DNA of 64,000 nt from Takakia lepidozioides (GCA_030704615.1 CM060732.1:71653053-71717052), one strand, 5' to 3'; numbered from the stretch's first letter, positions 10,785-21,889 are shown. Notes: generated by a model from the sequence alone, not told the origin. Translations and numbers: made by a program.

Positions 10785-12703
10785 TAAGCAGAACTCTCAA
10801 CCTGTTGGGCACCTATTTCAAGACTCATGTTCCTTCCACTCAGTTGGCAGCATTGCGGGAGGAGCTCAAGCAAGAGCTTGAGGCAAGAATTGTCAATGAG
10901 TGTGCAAACAAGGTGGATGTGGAGGCCAACCTCAAGTTGTAGAAAGAATTGGAGGACACTAAAGCTGCCCTACAGCTTGCGAATGAGAACTTAATTGGGG
11001 CGGGTCTTGAGCAGGAAAAAATACATGAAGTGCATAAGCAGCAGTTATACCAGATGCAAGTTCAGCATGAAGGCAAGTTGCATGAAGTGAAGTTGCTTCA
11101 TACGGAATTGGAAGCAATTAATCAAAAAGTGCTCATATAGTGTGCCACACTAACGACTAATCTGGAGATGGTTGCAATGGAGGTCAAGAAGCAAGCTGAG
11201 AGATGTATATCGGCGGAGACAGAGGCAATGGAGCAGGGGAAACTCATTGTTGACATGAAGTATACTCTCTGTCGCAATGAGGATACAATTCAGCAGTTGC
11301 ACCAGGTCAATGCCCAGAAGGACATGAAACTATTTGAGTTGCAGCAAACAATCACAGTATGGGAGAATGTACTTTCTGTGAGTGAAAGGGCCTGGAAAGA
11401 AGCCAATAATCTGTCAGCTGCCTATGCAGCTCTGGTTGAGCCTCATGCGAAGCGCATGGAGAGTTTACAGCAGCAGTTGGAAACATACAGGCTCAAGGAG
11501 GAGCAGGATCTCCGTGGTGTTACACAAGACTTGGTGGATAATCATCTTTTTGCAAGAGTGGTTAACACAAGGACCAGTGGAAGGAAAATCACCAAGGAAG
11601 CTGACAAGACGAGATAAATGATCTCAGGCTATGGGTGCAGAACATTGCCACAACCATTATAGACAATGTCTATAGTCGGATAGCTGAGTTGTAGGAGGAT
11701 GTGGAAGGGCTTCAGACTCAAGTGGATGACTTGAGCTTCAACATTGGAAAAATGGCCTTTGTTCCTGAGGAACAGCTCATGGCTACTTACTTGCAGGTAC
11801 GGACTTTGATTTTTCAATCTTCAGCACAGGAAATGCAGGACTTGCCAACATCAGGAGGGACTGTGGCAACAACATCACAGCAGCCACACCAGGTAGACAG
11901 TATTGATACCATGGCACTGCAGTAATCACTGTCTGAGGTTTGGGGTGATGCTTCTTTTAACCCACCTACTACTCCTGCTGCACTTGAATATAATCGGGCT
12001 ATGATTTTGCCCTTCAACCAAATTCCCATTGTTATGGATTTGGCTTGGAAAGAATTCAGTCCTCCAGAGTCTTTGGCACACTATTACCAGATTATGCGCA
12101 TTTGGTTGCCAGTGATATTTGTATGATGTGAGGATCATGCTTCAACGGAATCCAAAACTCCGTTCTTGGTTTACTTTTGCTTTGGAGAACTTGGGCCTTG
12201 ACCACATCTTTCCAAAAGGGCATGAAACCAGAAAATGGCTACACTTTTCCAAAGTCATTGGCATACCACTCAGCTATACAGATGACGAGCTGCGGGCATA
12301 TACTAATCTTGCCCGAAAGAGGTTGGCACAAGTCTTACAATATAAGCTTCCAGACATGGTGGGCATACATTGTATGCCAGTCAAGCTTCCTGAGAAGCCA
12401 CAGAAGGTCAGTAAACAGCACGGCCAACGGTGGGAAGATGATTCGAATACTACTGGTTCTGTGGAGGGAAATTTTGACATGGCTGAGGATTATGAGATAC
12501 AAATGGCGGAGAAGAAATGATGGGGATCTCCTATGCTTGAGAAGTTGCCTCCATATCAGCCAAAGGTAGGGCAGTCAGCTCCATCTAGTCGACAGTCATC
12601 CCCACTAGCCAAAGACGTGGCTTGGGCTCACACACAGAGCCCTCCGAGGGACTCTCACCAGCAAAAGGGTGCTTGTTCGCAAAGGTTTGCTCATCCTAAG
12701 CAG
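10785..12703 (+). pseudogene. Ty3 ORF3 (extra ORF after pol), 3' part, broken
   Basis: Several open pieces on one strand match the minus-strand ORF3 at 23303-26981. Shared blocks are HKQQLYQMQVQHE, KLIVDMKYTLCRNEDT, AWKEANNLSAAYAAL and QYKLPDMVGIHCMP. Most of the middle is Gln/Glu/Leu-rich with heptad spacing, so a long coiled coil is likely. Stops break the frame near 10940, 11139, 11616, 11923 and 12518. The protein stands where other plant Ty3 elements carry an env-like ORF. Its function is unknown. Confidence 0.75.
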
Positions 12704-12744
12704 TAAACCGTGAGGTTACGGCTTTTTCAAAGGGGGAGGGATAA

Positions 12745-13452
12745 TATTAGAGGGTTGTCTGGGACTTAGACAGTTTTACGGGTTCTGTGGGGTACCCTTA
12801 CTTTTGCGCAGACTTAAGGGTAGTAGACTTAAATAGACACAAGCCTTAGGGGTGGTAGACAGGCTCACACAGTCAATAGTCATAGGCTTACACAGCCTGA
12901 CATAGCCTGTCACAGTCAGACACAACCTGACACAACCCGACATAGCCAGTCACAACCTGACACAACCTGGCACAGCCCGTCACATTTTTCACAGGGAACT
13001 GTCATCACGGGAGGGAACGACTGTGTGGGAACAAAATCTGCAGAGGGAACGATCTGTTGATGCTTGATACATGCAAGCTGTAGAGATGTACTGTAGAGCA
13101 GAATAGAGACACCATGGCTTCGGCCTGATACATGATAGATATTAATCTGATTCCTATTTCATACGTCTCACAATGTGTAGAGAGACCTGAGTGAAGCTGT
13201 GGAATAAATGCTTAAGTAGATGGAACATGGTAGATTGCAGAAGCAATTTGATACTTAAACCTAGGCAGTAAGGTAACTTACTAAACATGAATGCAAGAAG
13301 GAACCGATATAAGGAAGCACCCCATGATACATTAGCTGTAGGTCATGACTGATTGTTCTGAGCGGGAGGGGTACTTGGAGATATCCAACTCTTCTATCTT
13401 GGAGTTTCCACCTCGGATAACGAAGGGATGGGTGAGTAAAAGCCGCTCAACA
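12745..13452 (+). repeat. 3' LTR of Ty3 copy 3 (about 708 bp)
   Basis: It starts at TATTAGAGGG (TGTTAGAGGA in the complete element) after the polypurine tract and ends ...GGGTGAGTAAAAGCCGCTCA ACA. It contains a stretch (about 12875-12985) of degenerate 10-11-bp repeats with CACAGCCTGACA or CACAACCTGACA. It is shorter than the 944 and 1012 bp LTRs of the complete copy. Confidence 0.85.
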
Positions 13453-13546
13453 GAGATCTCCCGTCAATAAAAATCTACCAACACACACATTCAACCCATC
13501 ATCAATGAATCAATCTGGGAATTACTTCAAGATTCTGGCTTGCCAT

Positions 13547-16120
13547 ACTTATCAAGTAAACCACAAGATCTTATATAACATTGCCAATGTTACACAAAGT
13601 CTTGTGGTTTACATGGTAAGTTTGATCATGCACTCTTGAAAACCAATTAATCATTGTGGTTAATCACCTGGGTTATTAATAGTGTTCTGTGTCAGACTGG
13701 TCATCTTAAACAGACATAAATGAATGGTCATTACGAGCACGGGAGACCTCCCGTCAAAGAGAGACGGGATATCTTCCAGGACCGCAACAACGGGAGGTCT
13801 CCCTGCATAGTAAAGCCGGGAGATCTCTCATCAATCCACCTCTGCCAGCAAAACAATTTCAACCCATTATCATTTGAAGCAAGGATAGAGCAGAGACATT
13901 CCTGCATGTGCATGGCCATAGTTACAAAGTGATACCCAAGATGTTAGATAACATCGCCAGTGAGTTAACTAAAGTCTTGTGTATCACTTTGTAAGAATAC
14001 AGACGCATTCAGAGAAGTCCTGCAATGAATGTAGCTAATCACGTGGGTATCAGTAGTGTTTGTGAAACAGTAGTCTTACGCGAGGTTCATCTCAAATGAT
14101 TGTTCAAATGAATGGTCAAAAGGATATTCACTGGACTTCTGCCAACTAACACTTTCAACCATTCATCATTCTTAGCAGTGACAAATCAGGCTTGTGATGG
14201 CCAGACTTACATGAAAGCCACAAAAGATTTTACATTACATCGCCAGTGTGTAATGTAAAGACTTGTGTCACCCTCTGTAAGTATTTGGCTGCACTCCAAA
14301 TGTCCCGTCATGAATGTTACTAATCACTTGGGTATCAGTAGCGTGTCGTGCCAGCCAAGTCCTACTCGAGGTTCATCTTGAAATACTTGAATGGTCAATG
14401 GACCGGAAGGGAGAAGGTTTCAATGATCCAAGTCCTACGAACTGGATACAGTGAAAGACACAGATGAACCTGGTCAAAGAAGGAAGGGAGGTCTCCCGTC
14501 AAAGGAGGTCGAAAAATGGCTTGGAAAATATGGTGACTTCCTACGCACACTTTCAACCCATTATCTGAAGCAATATCAGAGCTCTCACAATCTGGGAATT
14601 ACTTCAAGTTGTCAGTCTGGCCATACTTATCAAGTTAAAGATCTTATCCAACATTGCCAGTGTTGCATAAAGTCTTGTGGTTTACAAAGTAAGTATGTTC
14701 AGGCACTCTTGAAATCCCCGTAATGAATGTGATTAATCCAAGGGGGGGGTCACTATATGTATTTTTTTCATATCACATGCGTACAAAGGTATATTTATAC
14801 TAGGCTATATTTTTAAAATTTTGCATTTTCTTCCACCCTATCTTTAGGTAATATTGTAAAACCCTTTGTTTTCTAACACCCTATTTTTCTTTATAATTTT
14901 CTTTTGCAACAATTAATTAGACCCTATTTTAAATTATCATTTTAAATAATTGTAAAATTTCAAAGCATCTACACAAACAAGTACATTCCATATAACATAA
15001 GTCAAATGCCGGACCCAAGAAAAAATTTAATTTTCATTAGTCACGAACTCATTCAAAACCGCAACATCACTTGGATATAAAGAGTACAAGTCTTGAGATG
15101 GTTCAAATGCCATAGTCACTGTTGAGATTATGGTATTAACATCAATCCATTGTGTATCACTGGAATCATATTTGAACTTCAGGTGACCTATACCTGATTT
15201 CATCCTGATGGATTAAAGCTGGATGCAATATGAGAAACTTCACAAGGATGGATACAGTAGATAAAACCCTTTATTACATTAATTTTTAAAGTAAAATTCT
15301 GGATTTTTTGTGACCATTTTTTTTAAAAAATTGGGTGAAAGGATATTGCCTTACCATATTTTATAAGTAAAAAATTTCTAAAATTTACCTCAAAAAAAAA
15401 TTGCACCCTATATTTGTTCTCACGTGGTTTTGTAAATACGGGGAGTGACCCCCCCAAGGGTTAATCACCTGGGTATCACTAGTGTCCAAATTTATCTTAA
15501 TTTACCGCCGGAGGTCTCCCGCTAAACGGACGACGGGAGATCTCCCGCCAAAGGATCGACGAAGCCAATACACAATTTCAACCCATCATCGTTTGAAGCA
15601 ATGACATTTGCTGCAAAAGCAGAGACATACTTCTTGCATGTGCATTGCCATACTTACAGAGTGATTTGCAAGATCTTAGATAACATCGCCAGTGTGTTAC
15701 CTAAAGTCTTGTTAAATCACTTTGTAAGAATACGGACGCATTTGGGAAAGTCCTCGAATAAATGCTTGTAATCATCTGGGTATCAGTATTGATTCGTGTC
15801 AGTCTAGTTTTGCGCGATGTTGATCTCAAACAGAGATATGAATTATCAAATGGAGGACGGGAGGTTATTGTCGGAGGTTCATATTAAGACATAGATAAGA
15901 ATGATAACTAGAGGACGGGAGGTCTCCCGCCAAACGGACGACGGGAGATCTCTCGTCAATGGACTTCTGTCCAGAAACACTTTCAACCCATCATCACTTG
16001 AAGCAATGACACAACATTCACAAGCAGAGACATACTTCCCGTATGTGCATTGCCATACTTACAAAGTGATCTACAAGATCTTAGGTAACATCGCCAGTGT
16101 GTTACCTAAAGTCTTGTGTA
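13547..16120. repeat. Six dispersed hairpin modules of about 75 bp
   Basis: Copies at 13547-13620, 13921-13995, 14204-14282, 14624-14692, 15652-15728 and 16057-16120. Each reads roughly ACTTACAAAGTGAT...CAAGATCTTA, a short TAACATCGCCAGTGTGTTA centre, then TAAAGTCTTG...ATCACTTTGTAAG. The two halves are inverted repeats, so each can fold into a long imperfect hairpin. Conserved sequence also flanks them (GCAATGACA...CAGAGACATAC before, GGTATCAGTAGTG after). Together they form a degenerate repeat of about 300-400 bp, with palindromes between copies. Confidence 0.8.
14739..15460. mobile_element. Non-autonomous DNA transposon, about 722 bp
   Basis: An AT-rich insert with inverted ends: left CAAGGGGGGGGTCACT...GTATTT, right inverse CCTTGGGGGGGTCACT...GTATTT. 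It is flanked by TTAATC on both sides (14733-14738 and 15461-15466). It splits one of the ~350-bp repeats of the host region: the interrupted GATTAATCACCTGGG reads through once the insert is removed. The duplication could be TTAA (piggyBac-like) or TTAATC. No transposase inside. Confidence 0.75.
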
Positions 16121-16621
16121 TCTTCCGTCAAGGTATTCCCAGCTCTTGAGGATTTCCATCTCCAAGTCGTCTTCGACAACAGGGACCCTGAATCCCAGCC
16201 GAATCGCGAATCCCATCAGATCACTACTCAGACTCATGGCATCAACGGAGAACCCAAATACCTTCTCCCCTTTCTGGCCGTTCTCGTGGATGAACACAAC
16301 AAGGGTAACTATGTTATTCCTCACCGAGTCCTCAATTTCAATTCCCAACACATCACAACACTGAAGTGTTTTCTTTTCCGCACTGATCTGGTAACGGAAG
16401 ATGGCTTTCTCTGGGTTCGGGGAGTCCGCAACGTCAATACCCCAGTAGTCGATACTCATCTTTAGCTCGTAGAAGCCCTGATGCTTTATTGTGAATCCTT
16501 CAAGGTGTGGGTATATGAAGGAACCGGCAATGTCAGCGCTCATTACAACGATTGATTCCTTTGGAATCTGTGTTCTGGCAGCACAATCAACATAAGAACA
16601 CCCCGTTAATATAAACACCAA
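16106..16621 (-). CDS. Gene C-like protein, about 171 codons, function unknown
   Basis: An intact minus-strand frame. By eye it aligns over most of its length with gene C (42571-43122). Both begin with a short Cys-containing segment, then a run to IPKES-IVVMSADI (PKADDIIVFLDVY in gene C). Both continue with ELKMSIDYW and SPNPEKAIFRYQ (LRIMDLDF and EPNRSRTALLYRW in gene C) and end in a beta-strand-like block before a VPV motif. Identity is low, so homology is proposed, not proven. It lies among the AGATCT palindromes as gene C lies beside the GGCGCC palindromes. The frame begins MVFILTG; an upstream exon is possible. Confidence 0.5.
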   Translation of the reverse strand: MVFILTGCSYVDCAARTQIPKESIVVMSADIAGSFIYPHLEGFTIKHQGFYELKMSIDYWGIDVADSPNPEKAIFRYQISAEKKTLQCCDVLGIEIEDSVRNNIVTLVVFIHENGQKGEKVFGFSVDAMSLSSDLMGFAIRLGFRVPVVEDDLEMEILKSWEYLDGRYTRL

Positions 16622-17045
16622 AAAACAACTAACATAACGGTCTTTCAGAACCGTATCGACGTATGTCTCAATTCAGGGACGGGAGATCTCCCGTGATCAG
16701 CAAAGAACAAGACCACCAACATGGATAATTCACATTGTCAATATGACAAATGCGATACCAGAATAAAAGGACGGGAGATCTCCCGTGATCAACACAGCAC
16801 ATAAACAACAACTTGGAGGGTTCAGAACGATAATAGAAATAATAAGTACTTTATAAATAAAAAACGCAGGGGTGCTTCAGGTACACTAGAGATGTACTTG
16901 AATACAAAGACGGGAGACCTCCCATGATCAGCTCCACCTACCATCTATGGTTTGCTAGAATCTACGTCAAGAAATTGCCCTATGGTCACACCACAATGCA
17001 TTGGGCTATCTAGCCGGGTCTGATATGCTGTGCGGATCTCTGCTC

Positions 17046-17782
17046 TCAGGTTATCCTGCTTAGGATCCCTTCCGGGTGTCGCCGGGAATATTTAGGACTC
17101 CAAGAGTCGTTGTCCGAAACCCAATCAGGGAATATCTTCGAGATTTCGTCGATTTCGACTGAGTTCGACGCCTGTGCACTCAGGGAATGTGATCCGGGAA
17201 TATCTACAAACTCTACTAAATCTTGTTTCTCAATATACCCTCCTGGTGTGTACGTGTGCTCTGCAGGGGTGTATACTGGTGAATCTGCTGGAATATACAT
17301 GTGCTCTGCAGGTGTGTATACTGGTGAATCTGCTGGGATGTACTCGACAGGGGTGTATTCCGGTGAATCTGCTGGGATGTACTCGGCAGGGGTGTATTCT
17401 GGTGTATTCTGGTGAATCTTCTGGGAAGTACTCAGGAGGGGTATGGTTTTCTCGGACGTACTCTAGTGGACCGTAGGCAGCTTCTCCTAGGGTATATTCC
17501 ATTTGGAAAGGAGGAGCGGAATCCGGTATGACTGGAGTATTGTTGACTGGAGAATTATTGACTGGAGTATTGTTCTTCTTGCATTTCCCTTGTTCAATGT
17601 TTGTCCGCATCGAAAAGTGCTTGGATTTCAGACATCAGCGTCTCATCTTCTAGGTAATGACACCTTGGCCAACGTTTTGGCTGACACCCTAACAGAAATT
17701 CAGCGTATGCAGTGCCTGATTCCTGACATATTCTCCTTTTAAAAAAGAACATGATAAGGGAGTGAATCAATGTCAGTGACAC
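17046..17782 (-). pseudogene. Broken coding region with PADSPxYTPAEY repeats
   Basis: Minus-strand pieces in two or three frames. From high to low coordinate they read GTAYAEFLLGCQPKRW, then NNTPVNNSPVNNTPV, then about four copies of an IPADSPEYTPAEY-like repeat (17256-17420). A final piece contains VDIPGSHSLSAQ and WVSDNDSWSPKYS. A frameshift near 17410 separates repeat units. I do not recognise the protein. Its neighbours are palindromes and the gene C-like frame on the same strand, so it may be the decayed partner gene of this MULE copy. Confidence 0.4.
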
Positions 17783-18150
17783 CTTTCCGTGTGAACCTTT
17801 TACCGATGGACAGAACTGACTCTCTCACGCTCTTCGACCCTTCGATGTAAATCTCAAGGGAGGTCTCCCGTGACATTTCTATCCCGTGAGAATAATCACT
17901 GGAGATTAAGCACAGGAGACCTCCCCTGAGAATGTCCACGGGAGACCAGAGATGATAAGGGAGTGAATCAATGTCAGTAACAACTTTCCGTGTGACCTTT
18001 TTTTACCGATGGACAGAACTGACTCTCTCACGCTTTTCGACCCTACGATGTAAATCTCGGGGGAGGTCTCCCGTGAGATTTCTATCCCATGAGATTAGTC
18101 ACTGGAGATTAACCACGGGAGACCTCCCCTGAGAATGTCCACGGGAGATC
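17753..18150. repeat. 201-bp tandem duplication in the AGATCT cluster
   Basis: Two head-to-tail copies begin GATAAGGGAGTGAATCAATG at 17753 and 17954. Each contains three or four GGGAGACCTCCC-type palindromes. Differences between copies are scattered substitutions and small indels. Confidence 0.85.
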
Positions 18151-18175
18151 TCCCCTGTGAAGCACGGGAGACCAT

Positions 18176-18539
18176 ACCAGGAACCAAATATATAGCGAAA
18201 CCCACAGATTTCATCCATATTTGGAGACTTCATCCATAGTTTAAGTTTTATTTGGTTTTATTTTGCGATAATATGCATGTAAAAACTGGGAATTTTCGAC
18301 ATAATATTTTATTTCATTTTTTTAGGTTGAAATTTGGTGAAAACTCGCCAATAAAAAAAAACATCGGCGGATCGGATGCGGACGGATCGGACGGTTCAGA
18401 TGGCATCGACGTGGTCAGCATACAGGGAGCGCACGTTCGGGTACGTCAGAGTACAGGAGGCCCCCCGTGCCAGTATTTATTGCTTGTATGCCAGAGCAAT
18501 CACCAGTAGAAAAAACTGGGAAAGGAGGTTGCATCCAAT
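18176..18539. other. No gene recognised
   Basis: AT-rich sequence followed by a GC-rich tract with GGATCGGATGCGGACGGATC-like repeats near 18366. Nothing coding is supported. Confidence 0.4.
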
Positions 18540-18997
18540 ACTACCAACAAAACCATTTCAACGTTAATGGAGTTTTGACTTCGTGGGACCCATTAAACCT
18601 CCAGCGAGGTACACACAGAACCAATACATTCTCACAGCCGCTGATTACACTACCAAGTGGGTAGAGGCCAAGGCACTAAGAGACAACACTGCCAGGTCAA
18701 CAGCCAAATTCTTATATGAGAACATCATCACACGATTTGGTTGCCCACTTGAATTCATCAGTGATCAGGGATCACATTTTATGAATGATGCCATAAAATG
18801 CTTGACGGAAGAGTTCATGATTGTACATCACAAGAGCACTGCTTACTATCCCCAGGGAAATGGCCAAGCCGAATCTACCAACAAGATTTTATGCACTATC
18901 TTAACTAAGATAGTGAACGCCAATCGCACAGATTGGGACACCAAAATGAACACAGCACTATGGGCATTCAGGACATCATACAAGGTGACCACGAACC
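18540..18997 (+). pseudogene. Ty3 integrase core fragment
   Basis: An open fragment of the same Ty3 family as the complete element. The first catalytic Asp is in SFDFVGPIKPPA, the second in [12 protein letters not shown] and the Glu in PQGNGQAESTNK. The start shows a stop just before the first motif. It breaks off at about 18997, where a different sequence (PPR-derived) begins. Confidence 0.85.
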
Positions 18998-19120
18998 CTT
19001 TGCATCCTCGATGCTCCCACATTTCGCATCCATGTTCATCAAAGCAGTGTTCAAAATAAGATCTGGTATGATTCCAGCTTCGACAATGTCAGCATGGACC
19101 TCTTTGCCCTTTTCTAGGGC
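18998..19120 (-). pseudogene. Fragment of a pentatricopeptide-repeat (PPR) protein
   Basis: About 40 minus-strand codons read ALEKGKEVHADIVEAGIIPD then LILNTALMNMDAKCGSIEDA. This is the classic PPR/L-S repeat wording of plant organelle RNA-binding proteins (usual form NALVDMYAKCG). Only one repeat and a bit is present, joined to an integrase fragment, so it is a captured scrap. It supports a streptophyte source. Confidence 0.75.
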
Positions 19121-19803
19121 TGCCAGGATCACACACACATTGCAAACACAACATGGGTGATGTACTTCCTGTGTCAATGTACAAAGGGGGTGGCGAGGGC
19201 GGATGTGTACGAAAAGAAAAAGGGATATGAAAGAAGAGGGGCTGCACTCATCGGAGTAGATGAGGGAAGGGAAGACGAAGGAGATGGAGGTCGCGTCTGA
19301 CTTGCAAATCTCGCTAAGTCCTCAACCCCCTCACCGCGACTTACGAAGCAGAGAGAGTCTCCTTTACTCTATAGAAAATCGACGCGTGTCATTATAGTTA
19401 AGAAATAATGCCATATAGGTTACAATTAATAAAAATATCCCTGGGGGGTCCAACCCGCAGTCGTTAAAACAACTCCAAATTATCATAATATTAAAAATAT
19501 CTATTTTCCTTTTTTTTGGAAATCGACGTATAAATCGGCGCCAAACCCGTAGTGGTTTCGGCGACTTCTGATCTTCATCCGCCATGCCACCGTGGCCCCA
19601 ATATGCCTGCGACGACTGGCAAGTCGTCATTAAGAACCTGGAGTCCAAGGCGCAGTCGTTTCGGACAGAATTGCAACCGCAAGTCGGGTGTGAAAAGCAC
19701 CTATTCCTTGTAGTGTCTGGGAGCGTCAAGAATCAGGAGATTGATGAAGGGACCTCTGGCTGGCTGGGAACCATCTCCCAGTCTACGTCGGCATCGAGCT
19801 GCA
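19121..19803. other. No gene recognised
   Basis: Low-complexity A/T runs and short frames only. Nothing supported. Confidence 0.4.
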
Positions 19804-20510
19804 CTAAGGACTCCTGGCTGCTACGAAAGTGCAACTGGTTGTCCTCGCCCGAGCCTCACCCCTTTCCTGGTCATTGCCCCCATCCTCATCTGGCTCTTCG
19901 ACCACCACAAAGTAGTGGTGGTGATCCTCTTGTAAGCTGGGCACATGGTTGCCCAACACCTCTTCCACATGAAGGGCAGCAAGTACGTCTTCTACCTCCT
20001 CCTCAGGTGTATCCTCGTCTGGTCTGATCTCCTCGGCGTGCAGGTCTGGTGTCCCCGGCCTTGAGAAGCATTCTGCCGGCCCCATCTTTCCTGCCATGGC
20101 TTCTGGATTCAGAGGCCAGATCCCAGAGGTCTTGAATCCCTTGGCAATGCTGGTTGCGGTCAGTCCTTTTTTCAATGCAAGGGAGACCCATTGGGCCAGA
20201 TCTTCTTTCAACGCTCCTCTTCCTTTATGTGCTATGGTCCAAACATCTCTATATTTCCTGAAGGCAGTCTTAAAGGGCTTGAACACTACCACATCAAGGG
20301 GTTGGAGTGCATGGGAGGCGTGGGAAGGAAGTATAATGACATCAAGTCCTATTGATCTTGCTTGCTTGACAATGTCTATGGTGACTTGTTGAGTTCTGAC
20401 CATCCAGAATTAGCAAATGCCTGTTTGTGACGGTAATCTCATTGCCCATTGCCTTTGCTGGTCATTCCAGAAAATGTGATATCCACTTGTGAAACAATAT
20501 TACAGTCATC
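19804..20510 (-). pseudogene. pogo/Tigger-type DDE transposase, C-terminal part
   Basis: Minus-strand codons match the DDE_1 family. In one frame HLLILDG (an expected catalytic Asp) follows a degraded FHKWISHFLE. In the main frame DVIILPSHASHALQPLD and FKPFKTAFRKY are diagnostic, followed by SIAKGFKTSGIWPLNPEAM. A frameshift near 20400 separates the two. The tail is acidic (PDEDTPEEEVEDVL). The DNA-binding N-terminus is missing. Confidence 0.85.
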
Positions 20511-20600
20511 CATACTGCCACTATGTGATAGATGCAAGTCCTCTACATCAGATCCTACCTACTTAGCATGCAAGTTCTACAGAGTTATACACCCCCTTTA

Positions 20601-21034
20601 AGAGCATCCCCACCCTACACTGAACCCAGCCTGCCAACGGAGTAGGACGGTATACAGCTTAGAAGTGGGCTGGAAAACATCCACACCCTTGCAAGCCCCC
20701 AAACATTATATCCTGTACTTGAGGCGGGCACTGAATGTCTCTCCGAGCCCTAAACCGAGCGCAATGTTCAGGGCCCTGAACCCGCCCCTGAAATCAGGTC
20801 AACGTGAACATGCCCTTGTCGTGTCAGCAGCTTGACAACGACCACGCCTCCCCTGCCAATGGAAATGCCAGAGGGGAATGGGGAGCCGAGCTTTGCAGGG
20901 GATAGCGTGGGCGATTCAGGGAGGAGGGTGTGTGCGAGTCGAGGCTGCCCCGCCAAAGAACCTCACAAGGCCAGTATGGATCACGCTATCTTTGGCGTTA
21001 CAGGGAGTCTTTCGGGCTCAAGGGTGGGGATGCT
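20601..21034. mobile_element. PIF/Harbinger-like MITE, about 434 bp
   Basis: Inverted ends AGAGCATCCCCACCCT (left) and AGGGTGGGGATGCT (right), with TTA on both sides (20598-20600 and 21035-21037). The GAGCATC-type terminus and TTA duplication are typical of Tourist/PIF MITEs of plants. The inside is GC-rich without a transposase. Confidence 0.75.
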
Positions 21035-21340
21035 TTAACAGCTTAACACTAGAGAGGAATGGTTGGGCAAGGCACATCCTTGAATCTGCGACCCTCTGCT
21101 CGAAGCAATTGGGCACTCCCAATGCGGCTCAAGTTAGGCCGGCTGCTTTCACTTGTACCTTTTGCGCTACCCAGTGGACATAGCAAACTGCGCTATGCAC
21201 TTATCATTTCTAAGAGGGATGGGGTTGGGCATGGAGGTGCTCCCTCCCACGAAGATAAGAAGCGGGGTATTGTCAGTTGCTTCCGGGACACCAACTTGAA
21301 CCCAACTTGTGTTAAACGGTCTACCTCATCTTGGGTGAGA

Positions 21341-21366
21341 TAAGGTAGTTACACCCAAATGTGAGC
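21341..21366 (+). repeat. Proposed left terminus of a MULE copy
   Basis: Starts TAAGGTAGTTACACCC. The same 26 bases occur perfectly inverted at 60816-60841. The following DNA repeats GTGAGC / ATGAGC, includes the perfect palindrome TGTGAGCGTACGCTCACA (21416-21433), and contains CCTGGTCCAGGTCATG. This resembles the subterminal DNA of the complete MULE, where ATGAGC repeats precede CCAGGCCAGGTCAT. No target duplication was found. Confidence 0.5.
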
Positions 21367-21606
21367 AGGTCTCAAAATGGACCCCTATTTTTGCAACGAC
21401 GCTACCGTGTGAGAATGTGAGCGTACGCTCACACAACAATGATGTGGCATGAGCCTATGCTCACGTAGCTGACGTGGCGTGAGCCTGGTCCAGGTCATGC
21501 CACGTCACCACAAAGAAGGTGGGCCTATAACCCGTGTGGAGCCTACAACTATTGATTTCACCACATGAAGGTGAAACGGATTAAGGGTTTCGGTCTTTCC
21601 TACAGT

Positions 21607-21889
21607 TCAACCTTCTGTTAACAGAAATTTCATTTCCTAGAACTGAAATGAACGTTGTGTTAACACGAGGTTGTTTTCCTGGAACAGAAATCAACTTTGT
21701 GTCAACATAAGGTTGATTTGGAGATGTTCAAATCAACCTCGTGTTAACACGAGGTTGATTTCAAGTTCTCCAAATCAACCTTATATTAACACGATGTTGT
21801 TTTCTTAGAACTAAAATCAACCTTGTGTCAACACAAGGAGGATTTGGAGAACTTCAAGTCAAGCTCCTGTTAACACGAGGTTGATTTCC
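21607..21889. repeat. Seven palindromes of the CCTCGTGTTAACACGAGG type, 42-bp period
   Basis: GTTAAC (or GTCAAC) centres start at 21617, 21658, 21701, 21743, 21784, 21827 and 21869: steps of 41, 43, 42, 41, 43 and 42. The copy at 21730-21761 is a perfect 32-bp palindrome with arms AAATCAACCTCGTG. Sequence between arms (TTCTCCAAATCAAC and similar) is also related, so it is a diverged tandem array. It precedes the transposase remnant at 22072. Confidence 0.9.

Larger units (their letters stand above)
10747..13452 (+). mobile_element. 3' fragment of the ORF3-bearing Ty3 family (copy 3)
   Basis: A truncated plus-strand copy of the element found complete at 22345-35447. It retains the end of the extra ORF, a polypurine tract (AAAGGGGGAGGGA at about 12730-12742) and the 3' LTR. 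The left edge abuts gene B sequence at about 10745. The LTR ends directly against GAGATCTCCCG, a MULE palindrome. Confidence 0.85.
13453..18175. mobile_element. MULE-related region with CGGGAGATCTCCCG palindromes
   Basis: More than fifteen copies of a palindrome built on GGGAGATCTCCC or GGGAGACCTCCC occur. Clear ones lie near 13453, 13742, 13792, 13815, 14485, 15505, 15531, 15914, 15940, 16678, 16770, 16910, 17858, 18062, 18115, 18139 and 18163. The region also holds a relative of gene C (16106-16621), six hairpin modules and a 201-bp tandem duplication. These parallel the architecture of the complete MULE at 41723-55289. The left end is lost at the Ty3 LTR and I found no terminal repeat at the right. 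Confidence 0.6.
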
